Positions 36,071 through 48,599 of a stretch of DNA of 64,000 nt are shown here, in pieces. Under the pieces are notes generated by a model. It was not told the DNA's origin, did no database searches, and worked only from the letters and a program-made list of their open reading frames with translations. This DNA is from Platycnemis pennipes. Taxonomy: Eukaryota; Arthropoda; Insecta; Odonata; Platycnemididae. The number at the start of each line of letters is the position of its first letter. Positions within the stretch are counted from its first letter, which is position 1. The stretch is taken from contig OW121848.1 in the NCBI GenBank assembly GCA_933228895.1, forward strand, positions 88,617,470 to 88,681,469, in the 5' to 3' direction. The position numbers were made by a program, and so were the translations under genes.

Positions 36071-37629
36071 TGGACGGAGATGAAATGAGGCGGAAAAGGC
36101 GACGGGATTTGACCAAGGAACATCTACTGCTACTCTCCTACTGTGAGGGAGAACTTGAGAAGGAAACGGAAACTCTTCCTCTGATGTACAAATTGTATTG
36201 CTTGCATGTACAAAGGATACCGTTTCTATGGAAGGTTACATCATAGCAATAAATTTAAGAGATAGATGGAAGGACAGAGATATTAAACTTGCATTTTTCC
36301 CAATGAACCCTCGGCTAGGGGCAGATGGGGCCATATGGCCTCATCTAGCTCAGGATAAATAAATAAATAAATAGATAAAAATAAAATAAAAATGTGCCAT
36401 CAAGGACAGCAGCAGAAAAAACCTTAGTACATGGGGGATAATTATTACATGCAAATTTAGATGCATAAACGACCAAAAGTGTTGGTAACAGGGCGCATAG
36501 GTCGTCTTGTTGAACAGAGTGGTACCTTGGTTAACGACGGCCTTAGTGAACGATGTACTTGGTTTACGACGAGTTGCTTGGATAACGACGTAGGCTTTGA
36601 CTTACGCCGCACAGTGGGGCCAATTGCCTAAAAATGGCCACAATAGGAAAATATTGTTATATGTCAACAAAAATCGCTATACAAAGGTTTTTGTGGTTAC
36701 TGAAGCCGAATCTGAAGTTCTTTTTGCAAATTTTGTCCTTGAAACCAAGGTACAGAGTAGTGTTAATGGTGAGTGTAGACCACTCCGCAATACACGCGGC
36801 TCGTTATCACAAGAAATTGTAGTATTTTGTACTATCAAGGAAATACCGTATTGTTTTAATACTTCTTGTTTTAGGAAATTGATAATAAATGTCTGGTTCA
36901 TATATTTGTTGCTATTTTCGCAAGCTTTACTAATCGTTTTGTAACGAAAAAAACTTGATATAAAAAAAACGAGCCAAGTCGTCAAATGAGGTAAACCTCA
37001 TTGAGTGCTTCAAAAATGGCTATACATAGGTTTCTGAGATTACTAACTCCGAATCTATTTTCGGTTTTCCGTTAAAATATAATAATTTATAGCAATCAAG
37101 TACATAGACTAGATCATAGGTACACAAGAATGTATCAAATACCTTCCCGAGAAAAATTATTATCACCTCACAAGTTTATAATCCGATCTGTTCATGAGAC
37201 ATTAAGAATACGTATAAATTAATTTATTGATCAAATTTCCTTTCAGAGTTATTTATAGTAAATATTAGTACTAAATTTCAAATTTAAATATTGGTTGTAT
37301 ATTACAATAACTACCGTTGTGAATATATATGCTTGCATATAATTTAACTGATATCTATGTACCATGTAAAGTTACTATTTAGTACCTACACACATTTTAA
37401 AAACTATGAAAATGACATGCATCGCAAAAATGTTGTTAATGGAAAAATGTTTATTTACCTGCGCAACTCTTTTACGTTGCAATTAATTTATTCAAAATGA
37501 CTATACCTATGCTGTACTGCTGAAACCATTTTGTGACACGCATGCGTGTCATTGGGTGGAACGTGGACGCGAAAGTTTTGGACTTTTTTGTAGAAAAGTG
37601 GTTTTGCAGTGCTAAAGAGCAGAATATTT

Positions 37630-37674
37630 TTACATCAATCTATGGCTAAGATCTTAGACTATAGATTGATGTAA
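37630..37674. repeat. Hairpin inside the Tigger-like element
   Basis: TTACATCAATCTAT (37630-37643) and ATAGATTGATGTAA (37661-37674) are perfect 14-bp inverted repeats around an inner palindrome CTAAGATCTTAG. Confidence 0.8.
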
Positions 37675-38529
37675 CACATTTTGTGGGGCATAATAAAACT
37701 TTTTCATTTTTTTTCCAAATTTTCTCGAAAAAATGTTCATAAATACGCATGGTCAAAAAACTAACTAAAAATAACGTTTAAGAAATTTGTTTTACAAAAT
37801 ATTGAAATACATACGTAATACATATATAATTTGAGGAAGCGCTTCCATTTCACAGAATTAAAATCGATACACTTGGCGATCTATGGTTGAACTTACAAAG
37901 TAGACCTAAAGATTGTGGGTTTGCTTCCACGATACGATTGAGCTGCGCTCTGGTAATAATAAAAAACTAAACCTCTTCAAGAGAAATTAGAAGAAGCAAC
38001 TATTTTAAGGTCTTGGTGTTCAATGTAAAATCACCTTATCTGGAGTAATAGGTCTGTGTGAGAAAAAAACAAATTCCTTTATTGATGGAATACTGTTTGG
38101 AGTACACAAACTTACATTTAGGATACATGTAAGTTCTTCTTTTGAGGGTCAAATGTGAGTAAAAGATAATTGAATTGATGTGATGCTTGTCACGATACTA
38201 TGTATAAAGCGTGTATTGTGCAGTCTTCAAGAATGAAAATGATACTTTCAATAGTTACCTCCCCCAATCTAGTGTAAATTTGACACGATTGAGTGAACAA
38301 AAGTAATGCTCTATTACATACAGTATGCAACCCGCGCAACATGATAGCTAAAGTGATGCTCATATTTTCTTTAAAAATATTGTATTGTGCTGGAAAAGAG
38401 CAAAATATTTATTCATCAATCGATAGCTAAAATCTTTGGTTACAAATTGATGGAACTTATTTGGGGAAACAATGACCTACAATACAACTTTTTAAATTTC
38501 TTCTTAAAACTTTTCGCGAAAAAAGTTAA

Positions 38530-38985
38530 GGGAAAGTAATGAAGAATCCTCAGATGGACAAAACTTGGTAAAGGATATTGTGGTAACTGCTCAAGATCGC
38601 AACTTGGAAGTAGATGAAGAAGATGTTGAAGAATTCTTGGAGGAGCATCACCGAGAACTGACTCCTGACGAGCTAAAAGAACTTTACAAGCAGCACTGCG
38701 AAAACAATATGTGTATTCCACCTGAAGCTGAGGACGTAGAGAAAGAAAAATTTTGACTGCTGAAATCAAAAATGTTTTGGCAAAGTGGGAGGAAGTTCAG
38801 CATGTTGCTATGATAAAAACAAACCTGAGGTTATCCGAACTGCAGATCTATTTGATGAAAAGTCCATGCAGTTTTCAGAAAATTATAATAAAGAGGAAAA
38901 GGCAAACAACCCTAGGCATGCTTTTCTCAGGTCCATCAATCAAAAAACTCCGGGGCGAGCCAAATTGCCCTTCTGATGAAGATTG
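38530..38985 (+). pseudogene. Tigger-like transposase C-terminal remnant
   Basis: An acidic segment (VDEEDVEEFLEEHHRELTPDEL, 38610-38676, then KELYKQH) is followed by a stop at 38754. A frame change gives TAEIKNVLAKWEEVQ, with KRKRQTTLGMLFSGPS at about 38899-38946. The acidic LTPDEL-type helix, the IKNVLAKW segment and a basic KRQTTL tail are in the order seen at the C-terminus of Tigger-family transposases. The catalytic DDD domain that should lie upstream is not readable. Confidence 0.6.
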
Positions 38986-39389
38986 ACATTTAAAATCTGT
39001 AGTCATGAACTATTGATTTTATTAATGATACATTTTTATAGTAAATACAAATGAATAAATTATATGTACCACATTTTTATGAAATTTAAATGAATTTTAT
39101 CTGCATATTTAACATGTATCATGGTTGTGGGGTGGATCCGGAAAGAATTAATTCAGTACCATTATTATACTAGTGAGAAATCTCGCCTTGGATATCGACG
39201 GTTTTCGTTAACGGCTATAATCCTGGAACGGATTACCGTCGTTAACCAAGGTACCACTGTATTTGGAAGAGGAGGGAAGGAAAGAAAACGGGAAGTTGCC
39301 TTTAGTGACATTTATGAAGTAACAAGCGGTTAAAAAAGGATACCGCGGTCCCACGAACGGCCAATCTCTATGGTGGAATAAGAGAATGT

Positions 39390-39700
39390 ACAGGGGAAGT
39401 CACTGGCGGGATAGGAAGTGGCGCTCGGTGATTGTGGGGTGGGGTCAAGAGGTCAAGCGGTGAGTAGACCTCGGGGGTGTGTTGCGGAGGGACATACAGT
39501 GGAGGCCGTTGTCGAGCGGGGTGGTGTGCAGCGACAGGACACGAAGGCAACGCAAATGGGCCGGAGGACGTGGATTAGTTGGTAACCGTTGCCTACCCAT
39601 CGGGAGCGGGTGGTAAAGGGAAACGGGAACGAGCGGGAGGGCATGGAGGTATCAGTAGCGTGCGAGGGAGGTTGGGTTACCGGTCGGTGCCTAGTGTCCA
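39390..39700. other. Purine-rich GC island
   Basis: G/A-rich top strand with several GGTGG repeats; GGGTCA-AG-AGGTCA (about 39443-39456) resembles a DR2 nuclear-receptor site but may be chance in this composition. Confidence 0.4.
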
Positions 39701-39837
39701 CGACCGCTTTGGTTGCCCGAACTAACGATTAGGAATATTGTCAGGTGATGGAATTGAATCGGCTGTGACCGTGAGAAGGGTTTAAAATGAGGGGAACGAC
39801 AGCGAGCACAGAACGTTGGATCGCAACAATATATCGA

Positions 39838-39982
39838 AATCTACTGACTACTCTTTAAGCCAACAGGAAGGTTGTGTGGCAGAGGGTGAGTTATTGCCTA
39901 ATATATGTTCACTGCGTACATGCACTATAGATTACATACACCGCCAACATAATGAGAGACTACAATAAATATCACGCAGGGC
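39838..39982 (-). mobile_element. LINE/SINE 3'-end copy, interrupted by hAT MITE
   Basis: A degenerate tail near 39838-39852, CAGGAAGGTTGTGTGGCAG (39863-39881) and GGGTGAGTTATTGCC match the family end. The hAT MITE inserted at its right side; sequence continues at 40490. Confidence 0.45.
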
Positions 39983-40489
39983 TAGAGATGGGCAACTTGG
40001 TAAATTACCGCGGTAATTTTCGTAAATTACCGTGGTATTTTTCGTAAATTACCAACACCCCTGAAAATTACCGTAATAAACGGTAATTTTCAGAAAAGTT
40101 CTTTTTTAGAAAACTTCTTCCTCACGAAGAAACCATTGGAATGGGTGATATTATAAATTAAGAAGCTAAAACGATTTTGTTTACATTGTGTCCATGATTA
40201 ATTTCAATTAATTCAGAGTAAAATAACAAATGCATATTGCGCAGAGGTATGTCTTTGGAACAAAAATTTCTCATAGTGTGACAAAAGAGGGGCTGCCAAC
40301 TTTGTTTTAATTTTTTAATGAGTTATAATAGATAAACGTCGTGATGTGTTTGATATAAGCGTCGGCATTTGTATCTCATTGCTATTTGATTTCGTTTTGA
40401 GTCCTCTGATAAGGATTAGCAGCTGAAAACTTAAAATTACCGGAAAATTACGGTAATTTACGAAAATTACCGTAATTTACCCATCTCTA
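39983..40489. mobile_element. hAT MITE (507 bp, non-autonomous)
   Basis: The element starts TAGAGATGGG and ends CCCATCTCTA, a typical hAT terminal inverted repeat. It is bounded by the exact 8-bp direct repeat CGCAGGGC (39975-39982 and 40490-40497), the target-duplication length of hAT elements. Both subterminal regions carry repeated AAATTACCG/CGGTAATTT units in both orientations; such clusters often serve as transposase-binding sites. There is no coding potential. The intact duplication suggests a fairly young insertion. Confidence 0.85.
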
Positions 40490-40499
40490 CGCAGGGCAC

Positions 40500-40925
40500 A
40501 CACAAAAATTCTACTATTCATCCAACTTGCAAAGAAACATCTTAGAAGTACTCCGGACGTTCATTATGCGTACATGCTTATTATATTTCCTGTGGATATG
40601 CTGATATTCTAAAAAATCCACCTTATTAATATTAACTCGGTTTGTCTCATTAACTTGTGCCAACGTAATGGTTGCATATTCATGGTTAGTTATGCTTATT
40701 TTAAAAAGGCGCCGTGGTGCGAGGGTCCTGATGTTGCTTTCGTATGGTCAGGAATGTTTTTAGTAAAGGATGAATGTTTCGAATACGTAATGCTGAATCT
40801 GGGTGCAAAATAATTCTGTTTTGTTTTGTTGTAGCCATCTTAGATTATCTCTTAAAAATGCTTATAAGCCTTTGCTAAACTGGGGTTGTATTGAAACAAA
40901 ATATTAAAATGCTTCATCTTTTGTG
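40500..40925. other. Stretch between two TIR elements
   Basis: Probably continues the older LINE/SINE-like unit interrupted by the hAT MITE. No coding remnant is seen. Confidence 0.3.
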
Positions 40926-41222
40926 CACTGTAAAAAGTTGATCTGATTTTCAGTGCGATCTGAATTTAAGCGCTGTCTGGTTGTAAGGCAGGAACACGGA
41001 TTTAAGGTGCGGAAGAGGCAGGAACATGGATGGTTGGTACAGGAGCAGTTGAGCAGGAAGCAGAGGAAGCAGGATTCTGGATGGTCTGATTTTCAGCCGT
41101 TCACCTGCCTTATTTTTAGACAAGATATTACTGCTGAAATTCAACATACCCTGTCTTAAAATTGTTGCATCTGAAATTCAGATCGCTTTTGTACCTTAAA
41201 ATCAGATCTACTTTTTACAGTG
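40926..41222. mobile_element. MITE with CACTGTAAAAAG terminal inverted repeats (297 bp)
   Basis: The left end CACTGTAAAAAGTTGATCTG and the right end (complement CACTGTAAAAAGTAGATCTG) match with one difference. Similarity continues with gaps through GCGATCTGAATTT on both sides, giving about 50-bp arms. The centre is purine-rich with repeated GGCAGGAAC/GAGCAGGAAGC units. Flanking bases give at most TG as a target duplication, so the superfamily is unclear. Confidence 0.75.
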
Positions 41223-41261
41223 TGAATTAAGTTGAAACATTCCAGAGGAAACGGTTTCTTG

Positions 41262-41330
41262 AGCCGGTAATGGAACCAGGACCTTGGCTTGCCACACTTT
41301 TAACGCATTTGTTTAACATTCAGAACGAGA
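41262..41330 (-). mobile_element. tRNA-like SINE head
   Basis: On the minus strand GGTTCCATTACC (41269-41280) fits a B box and GTGTGGCAAGCC lies upstream, but the A box is poor. It sits just right of the 297-bp MITE and could be the head of the interrupted unit to its left. Confidence 0.35.
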
Positions 41331-41339
41331 GAGAAATAT

Positions 41340-42750
41340 CTAACAGTGGAGGCTTATCGTGGTGATGAGATAGTTTATAGAATCTATCCTCGTGGGCAAT
41401 GGTTTCTTTGAAGCCAAAGTCCTCCTTACGATTGCTGTCGTTAGTGGACCGTAATGGTGGAAGAGACCTAGCTGCTATATATCCTCGTAAAAATTTCACA
41501 TAGTAAATGAATTCACGGATAGTGTTAAATGCCTTTCACTGGTCAGGAAATAAAAGTCCCTTGCTTCAATTCTCGTATCTTGTAACATTTTCTCAGTGGC
41601 AATTTTTGTCATATATGCATATCATTCAGAGTGGCAGAAAAAAACCTTTCTCTAAGGTAGATTTGTATCAATTTATGTAACCCTGTGAACCGCAGCAAAG
41701 GCGTGTGTACACAATCTTGGCAGGAAAAGCACTCGAAAAAGGAGACTTTTTTGGAAAGTTACAGCATTAGCTTATGTTACAGTTTTCGAGAAAGAAAAAT
41801 TGTTTCTTAAATATTCCGTCAGTAGTCAGTTTTCCTTTCTAAACTCTCCGTTGCGTCCATCTGAAATTGATTAGTGAAATAAATATGAATTCGGGGTAAG
41901 CACACAGGTTTTGATTTTTCAGAGGCATTTAAACTGGCTGGTTATATGACAATCTCTATTTTTCAGCCAAATCCTTCCAATATTGGAATATTTTTCATAC
42001 GGAGTGGTTGTTTTCAATTATCGTGAAAAGAATTCACTTTCAGAGGAGTTCTATTGCAATTTACCGTTAAGAAACGCCTATCTTACCTTTGGCTCTTGCT
42101 TGGTTTCCGAATTAACTTGTTGAATGAATTTTCTTGGTTGGATCCAAATAGTTCAATGTGTATTCCAAGTGAATCCTTCATTGTTTTGGATGACATCTTT
42201 CTAATTTTTGTTGACGCGTCTCCCTACTTAACTGAATCTTAATTTAAGTTAAATCTTAGTCTTTTAACGCCACAAAGTATTTGACTGAGACGCGTTCATG
42301 ACAGTTAATTATGATACTGGTTTTATATACCTGTCAAAGTTACGGTTCTTTGGAATAGTAGAAACTTCTTTTTTTTGCTCCAACGCGTCTGCTTGCCACA
42401 CCGGCTTAACGGGATAGAGGTCAGAATCCACACCGGCTTCATCGGCTATACCACAAGAGTATTTCGGTAATTAAGTTGTCCCGGTGGGTTTGAAACTTCA
42501 GACTTCAGCACTATCGAGCAAATTATGTTACTTCCTTCGCCGAATAATCTGCGTGCTGCTAAATTTCACATTAGTATGTCATGTATCGAGGTAAGAAATG
42601 ATTTGGCATTGTATTCGATAGCAAAGTAAGTACAAATCAATTTATGATTCGCTGTTTTCCTAAGCAAGAAAATGGCTATTTGGTACTCTGGAGGATGCCC
42701 TAGGAAATAGTTTAGTGAATTCCTTGATGTGGCTGCCGGGAGTTTCAAAA
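41340..42750. other. AT-rich non-coding stretch
   Basis: A very decayed LINE-tail-like segment (CCCTGTGAACCGCAGCAAAGG, about 41680-41700) is possible; nothing else is recognised. Confidence 0.3.
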
Positions 42751-42759
42751 CGCTCCCAG

Positions 42760-43270
42760 TTGTCCTGAACTCTCTCACTTTCCGCCTCTCGGCAGGGGAT
42801 TGTGAACTTTGGGGCGTTTGCGTAAAGGAGAGAAATAAAGCATTTTAAAAAAGTCAAAGAGAAGACGTGTCGTTGTCGTGAAGGGAAAAGATGACTCGCG
42901 TGATGCATCTCCGGTCGTATTTAATGGGTCATGGCGGGAGAGTTTGTAGAGACAAAAAGGGAGGAGAGTTGGCGAGGAAGAAAGGGAAGGGTCGGGTCGC
43001 CGAGAGGGAGGGAAAGGAATAGAGGAAGACAAAAGGGAGAAGGAAGAGATATATATCCGTGACGTTTACTCAAACGGGCAAAGGAAGGGCCGGAGGGCGG
43101 GCTGGTGACTGAGGACAAAAGGGGACGCCCGTGTTGTAACCTTTTGAGTAACAGGAGACATGAGGAGGATGATGAGAGTTGAGAAATGGGCCTCCCTCTC
43201 CCCCTCACCCTCTTTGTCTTAGTCTCTCAATCTCTCGGCCTTTCCTTTACGGCCTTCTCTTCTGTTAAGC
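42760..43270. other. Purine-rich island with short pyrimidine end
   Basis: G/A-rich on the top strand to 43190, then C/T-rich to 43270. Four overlapping minus-strand frames are Ser/Pro/Leu-rich artefacts. Confidence 0.5.
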
Positions 43271-43373
43271 TGTCCCTTATCGGGTTTCCCGGCGGTCTTT
43301 AACTTGTGGGACTAGTACGATCGAGGCCTCGCCTCCTAGTGGGACGGAGGCATTGTAATATTTTTCCCCATGC

Positions 43374-43389
43374 AGGTCAAACGAGGTCA
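43374..43389 (+). promoter_or_regulatory. DR4 nuclear-receptor-type site
   Basis: Two perfect AGGTCA half-sites separated by AACG form a direct repeat with 4-bp spacing. The following 200 bp (43400-43600) is non-repetitive and balanced in composition, with a TGCAATTAG motif at 43432-43440, so the site could belong to a regulatory block beside the island. No gene is next to it. Confidence 0.4.
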
Positions 43390-43649
43390 AGCAACCCATT
43401 TCCGACGAGTTGTTTCACGCGGTAAGTGCACATGCAATTAGGCGTGGCGTTAAATGCGGCGTATTATTGCCCGCGTACTTCGTTGCGAACAATTTCTCAT
43501 AAGCGATTTGTCGCACAAAAGCCACGCCAAACTTTGCCTTATCTCGTCCAATTACATCGTTTGCAAAGAGTACATCCTCCTCCTGTGCCTGAGAGTGCGG
43601 GTTACGTTCATTTTCAACCCATTAAAAAGTGGAAAATGACGTAAAAATA

Positions 43650-46600
43650 GACGTGAAAGGTTACCATCTGAATTTCTATACTAGTCATGGTATTTATTAC
43701 AATTTATTTTGGTATTATTTATCTTGGTTTTTATAACAATAAGGCACTGGCCTACCTAAAGTGAGCATCAATGACGTGTGTAGGTATAGGTATTTTTACT
43801 GTTTGACTTTTCAAAATTTTACCATATGTAGTAATATTTTTACAGGGGTCTTCATAGTTCTATTTTTACGTACCGGCTCAAATAAATTACTGTAATTATG
43901 ACTAGCTAGTTAATTAACACTAGTTAGCCTATTTAGTTAGGTAGTTTTCAAAGAATGAAGTCATTACATGAGCCGTATCGCGAACATAAATTAATGAATA
44001 TGAGTAATATGTATTAATTATCTGACTGGTTTTAAAAACTCAATATCCTAAAATAACACGTTCAATTTTACACAGAGACATTTTTATACCTCTGATTGAT
44101 GTGCATTAAAAATATGAGAAATATTTATTATTTAATCTGATTTCATTTTTGCATGGATAGCTCTTAGAGGTAAGGGTGGTAGAGGACCTCAGTTTAAGGG
44201 ATGGATGTCGTAAGGCTTGTTATTCCTTTTGACATGCAGGAATCCTAAAACCGAGGTACTATCTCATATACCACTTTCTATGTTTTATTGTGTTGATAAA
44301 TGTCATTGGCTTCGCAAGCAAAATCTTCATGAAGACGTCAAAATCACAAAATCAGTAAATATTTTTTCCTGTACTAATCAGGAATACCCATTTCAAAAGC
44401 TTTGAATCTCTCAATGGAGAGCTGGCAAAATTTTTCATAACTCTTTGACTCAGAAGTTTATTAGCTAAAATGTGTTTGGCGAAAATGTTCCTAAAGAATT
44501 AAGTTGTGGTACAAAGATATTACCTACTCTTTAAAAATTGTACCGTTTCGTCAGCCTTAAAACTCGACGTCATTGCATGACGCCACGGCACGGTATCACT
44601 GTAGGTGTTGTTTATATCTTGTGAGCGGAGGTAAGGAGCTTAATGAATGAGTACTTTGCGAAAACGTTTGTATTTATCTCATGTATTTAATGCAATAAAG
44701 GGATGTATTTCGATTTTTTATTTGAGTAGCATTGATGATCGTAACGAGCAAATTGTACATAAAATGTATTATACCTATAAAGTACCCGGTTTGTTTTCAC
44801 TCCAAGAATCTATGCATTGACGAAGCAATCGCTGTTTTTTTTAAGAAGGATGCCACCATTAGAGAGTTTACCGAAAGCATATTTTCGGATTGTGCTTTTT
44901 AAAATCCCTTTTCAGTCATGGTTTCAGTCAAGAAACGGCTATAATCCTCAAAACAATATATTAGCTTCATTTTCTTCAAATATAAACACCGTAGATAGTT
45001 CATTCCTATTAATTACTGATTCGCCCAATTTACGTTGCCGTTCATCTCAAAAGGAGTATGCATTTAATGTTACAGAATTTCTTACGTAGTAGCTGTAACA
45101 CGTACTTCAGCGTATAGTACTGGTTTTCCCGCCTCTCGTTGAGATATTTCATCTCTTGTTCTGGTTAAGAATTTCATTTGATTCTCGAAGAAGTGTTTTT
45201 TCACTCTTACAACCCATCATTCTTTTCTTTGATGCAGAATACTAAATTGGTTTTTCTATGAGCGCAAGCTCCTTTTCGTTCGCCGCTGCCCATTCATTCC
45301 ATTATATGATGCTTTAGCTCCGCTTAGCACTGGAAGGGCTTGACCTCTCCGATAACCGCTAGACACCGGCAAGAGAGAAGGTCCTAGAAGGGGCAGCTAA
45401 GTCAGAGATGGCTCAAATCATAAGAGCAAGACGGAATATGGTTCATGCACTGTCTTTCCCCTAAAAGATGACTTCGATGGCGTCTGTTTCCAATGGGATA
45501 GTCGTTTACATGATGGGGCATCACGTTGGAAACGCCGGTGAGGAATGCTTTAGGAGGCAACAGCCATCATTTCCATGATTTCCGCGATGAAGGATTCGTG
45601 GAATGAACTTGAGTTGGAGCAGCGCATCATGGCAGATTCAGATATATTTCAATAATAACCAATTTATTCTCTGCATAGCTCGACTTAAAAGGATCATCTG
45701 CAATCTCCAATACATTTTTTTGGTATTGATGATAGGCTCTTTGATTGCTTTTGCTTTCCCTTAAATGCTTTCCCTCTGTTTCTCAAAAATGGCCACTGAA
45801 ATAAGTAGTATGGGATTTGAATTCAAATTCATTTTCTTAACCCATAAGTACGTACAGCATAGTTTTTATCTCGCATATTTGGGTGCAGTTTGAATTCTTC
45901 TAGACTAATTCTAGTGCATTATATTTTATTAATATAACTTATATCGCAATATGTTACAAAGCCTTTGACAAAGTGATCGGAGGTAGTATCCTCGCTTTAC
46001 ATATTAAGAAGTTCTTAAAGGAGGATGTTCTAATAAGAAGACAACTCCATGCCTCGTCGAAAACGAACAAAAATATTATAAGAAGGTAACTCGTAACAAC
46101 CCTTTTTCATGACGAGCAACATGCTTGTCACGATATAATTATTTTTAGCCTTTTCCAATTTGGAAGTGCTCCTTCTCGAACCCGAATCGTCGTAAATAAA
46201 ATGAAATCAATGATTTCGTGACAGTGAATGATGACGTCTGATCTTATCGCTCGCAAAACGACCACGTTCTCTTGACAGCTCCAAAATCTCTCAGCCTAAA
46301 AAGTCGTACCTATCGGTTGACAAGCCCGACCCTAGTTTGTTATTCTGATCAGCGATTGAAGGCGTTATTTTGGTCATCGAATTACTGTCGCCCAATTTAA
46401 AAATTTACATCCGCAAACATGAGGAAAATTTTCTACTCACTCGCTCGCATTCTGCCTCTCTCGTTTCTGTTGTGAAGCTATTGCAGGTTCAGGAAAAAGG
46501 AAAAAAAATCTTATTCCCCTCGGGGCTTTCTCCGAGGTATTTATTTTACAGAATCTTCCGAGAGCCGAGTGGATAAAAGTAAGCGGAGTGGACGAGAGAG
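43650..46600. other. AT-rich non-coding stretch
   Basis: No gene or transposon identified in nearly 3 kb. TGACGTC (46232-46238) is an isolated CRE core. Confidence 0.35.
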
Positions 46601-46609
46601 ATTGACGCG

Positions 46610-46930
46610 GACCCTATCTCCCGAAACATCCATTCCAATGGAATGAGTCGGAGCCGGCATTGTGATCCGCGGAAACTGCTGTCCGGGTTACGGATCGGCG
46701 AACAGTCCGGGAAAGATCGAGAAAAAAACTCAGGGGGGGGGGGTGCAGGAGTGCCGTGCGTGTGTTGTGGAGGGAGGAAGTGGAAGGGACTGTGTAAGGC
46801 GGTATCGAAGGAGATTGGGAAATAAAGAACGGCCGGGTCGAAGGAGATCGAGGGCGTGGGGGTGGTGGGGAAATTGTGCCCGGAAAATGAAAGGGGGAGG
46901 ACGGTGAGGGTGCGAAGGTGGTGAAAGCAA
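46610..46930. other. Purine-rich GC island with poly-G run
   Basis: G/A-rich top strand with an 11-G run at 46733-46743 and further GGG blocks at 46840-46905. Frames of 60-146 residues are compositional. Confidence 0.5.
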
Positions 46931-46934
46931 GCGG

Positions 46935-48590
46935 AGTTACAACCGGAGGAGATATATAGTATGGACTTAAACTCGAGGCTAACACCTGCCGAATCAAACT
47001 GTAAAATGAATCTAGGTCGTTTACATGAGTGGTAATCCGACGAATTTGGTGCACTATTTTGGAAGATATTTTCCTACTTCCATGGCCTTGTCTCTATTTC
47101 AAATATGTTTTTACCTCTGGCCTAAAGGGAAGGAAGATATTTGTAATCACCTGTCTCTTAACCTCCTCTCCTAAGGCTAAAGATATAATAGAACTAGGTA
47201 CAACAGCAAATGATATCACATCAGGAAAGGAAATGTGCTGGGAAATGGCCATTGACAATATTTCTAATGCTCATAATTTTCGCTTGAATTCAACAAATAT
47301 CTATGTTGTATTCAAAATTTTGCTCTAATCTTCCCAAAAAAAAACTTATTTCTGAGAATTTTTCCGAAAACTGCTCAAATTTCATCCTTCTTTTTGCGAA
47401 TCCGTTTTAACAGCTATGAATGATGTGCCGTAAATTTTTATTATGAACAGAATTTAAGTCATTCGCATATAAGTGGGAATGTGTATTTTAAGAATCTGTC
47501 ATATGTGGTTCTACCATCTCGTTTGATGCTCAAGCAGAAGATGACATGGTGAAATGGAGAGGGCTACGTGTAGAAAAGTATATCTTTAAATCTGATCATA
47601 ATACAGAAATGCTGGCGTTAAGGTTAGTTGATGATGAGGTGAATCCTTGGATGAGAAAATATATACCAGGCCGCAGAAGAGAAAGTCTCTGGCATAGAGT
47701 CACAAGCCCACGATGTTGCTTACACGATGAGCTGCACTTCCATTTCAACAGCTAAAATTATGTTAGTATATGAAATATAGACATATTGCGTTCCTTTTTT
47801 GATCAGCAGTGGGCGATTGCATAGTTTCAATATTATAACACAGATTGTGTAACTGTAAGTTAAGTAATCATTATATCTACTTAGATTACAGCCATTTAGA
47901 ATTTCCGCATAACTCAACTTCATTGAGCTTTGAAAACCATTGGGTACAATTAACCTCATAGAATCCTTTCTTAATCATTACCATCATTACACTACCGAAT
48001 TGCCTTAGATCCAAATAATGGCTGTGGAGAATGCTCCTATTTCAACCGTAACGCAGTTCCTTGATGATAATTTTATTTACATTTTCCTACCTGCATAGCC
48101 AGTCTGCGCTGAGTAAATACTTAATTTCAAATTTAGTTTATTTTACACATGAAATGTGATCGCTACCTCCAAAATATTGTAAGCCATGGTGGCAAGGAGT
48201 GATGATGAGGTGGATCGATGGGTAAGAAAAAATATACCAGGCCCCATTGTAAATGAAAATGATCCTTGCTGCAGAAAATGTAAAAAAATAATTAGTTGCT
48301 GTTGAAAAAGGGGAATGTAAAAAGCTAGGAGTCACAGAAAAAGAAATAAATTATTTGCTAGGGAGTATTCATACTAGGAGATGAAAAAGGACCCAAGGAG
48401 TGCCACATTCATTTAAAAACTCAAATCCAACGTCGGTTAATGGCGAGGAATTTGTTTCACAATGTGTTCTCAAAATTGGCAGAAGAAGAGATAAGGAATG
48501 GACAAAAAAATAACGTAGAGTAGCGAGAAATCATAGGGAAAGAATTTTAGGGATTAGCAGTAGAAGCGTAGTATCTGAAGAAAATCCCGA
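46935..48590. other. Non-coding stretch with a diverged direct repeat
   Basis: TTGATGATGAGGTGAATCC (about 47627-47645) to ATATATACCAGGCC (47660-47673) resembles AGTGATGATGAGGTGGATCG (about 48199-48218) to AAATATACCAGGCC (48229-48242). Both copies read DDEV-x-x-W-x-RK-x-IPG in one frame. Stops occur in the second copy soon after, and I do not recognise the family. Confidence 0.35.
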
Positions 48591-48599
48591 GGAGGGAAG

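Larger units (their letters stand above)
36515..39261 (+). mobile_element. Tigger/pogo-like DNA transposon, decayed
   Basis: The ends are inverted copies of GTGGTACCTTGGTTAACGAC: left at 36519-36538, right (complement) at 39239-39258. The right end closes with CACTG followed by TA, the TA target expected for Tc1/mariner-pogo elements. The left terminus reads CAGAGTGG instead of CAGTGG and its TA is lost. A decayed transposase C-terminus sits just inside the right end. Length, TIR sequence and protein remnant agree with a Tigger-like element. Internal sequence is heavily mutated and includes a diverged direct duplication (about 37607-37740 and 38388-38520). Confidence 0.65.
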
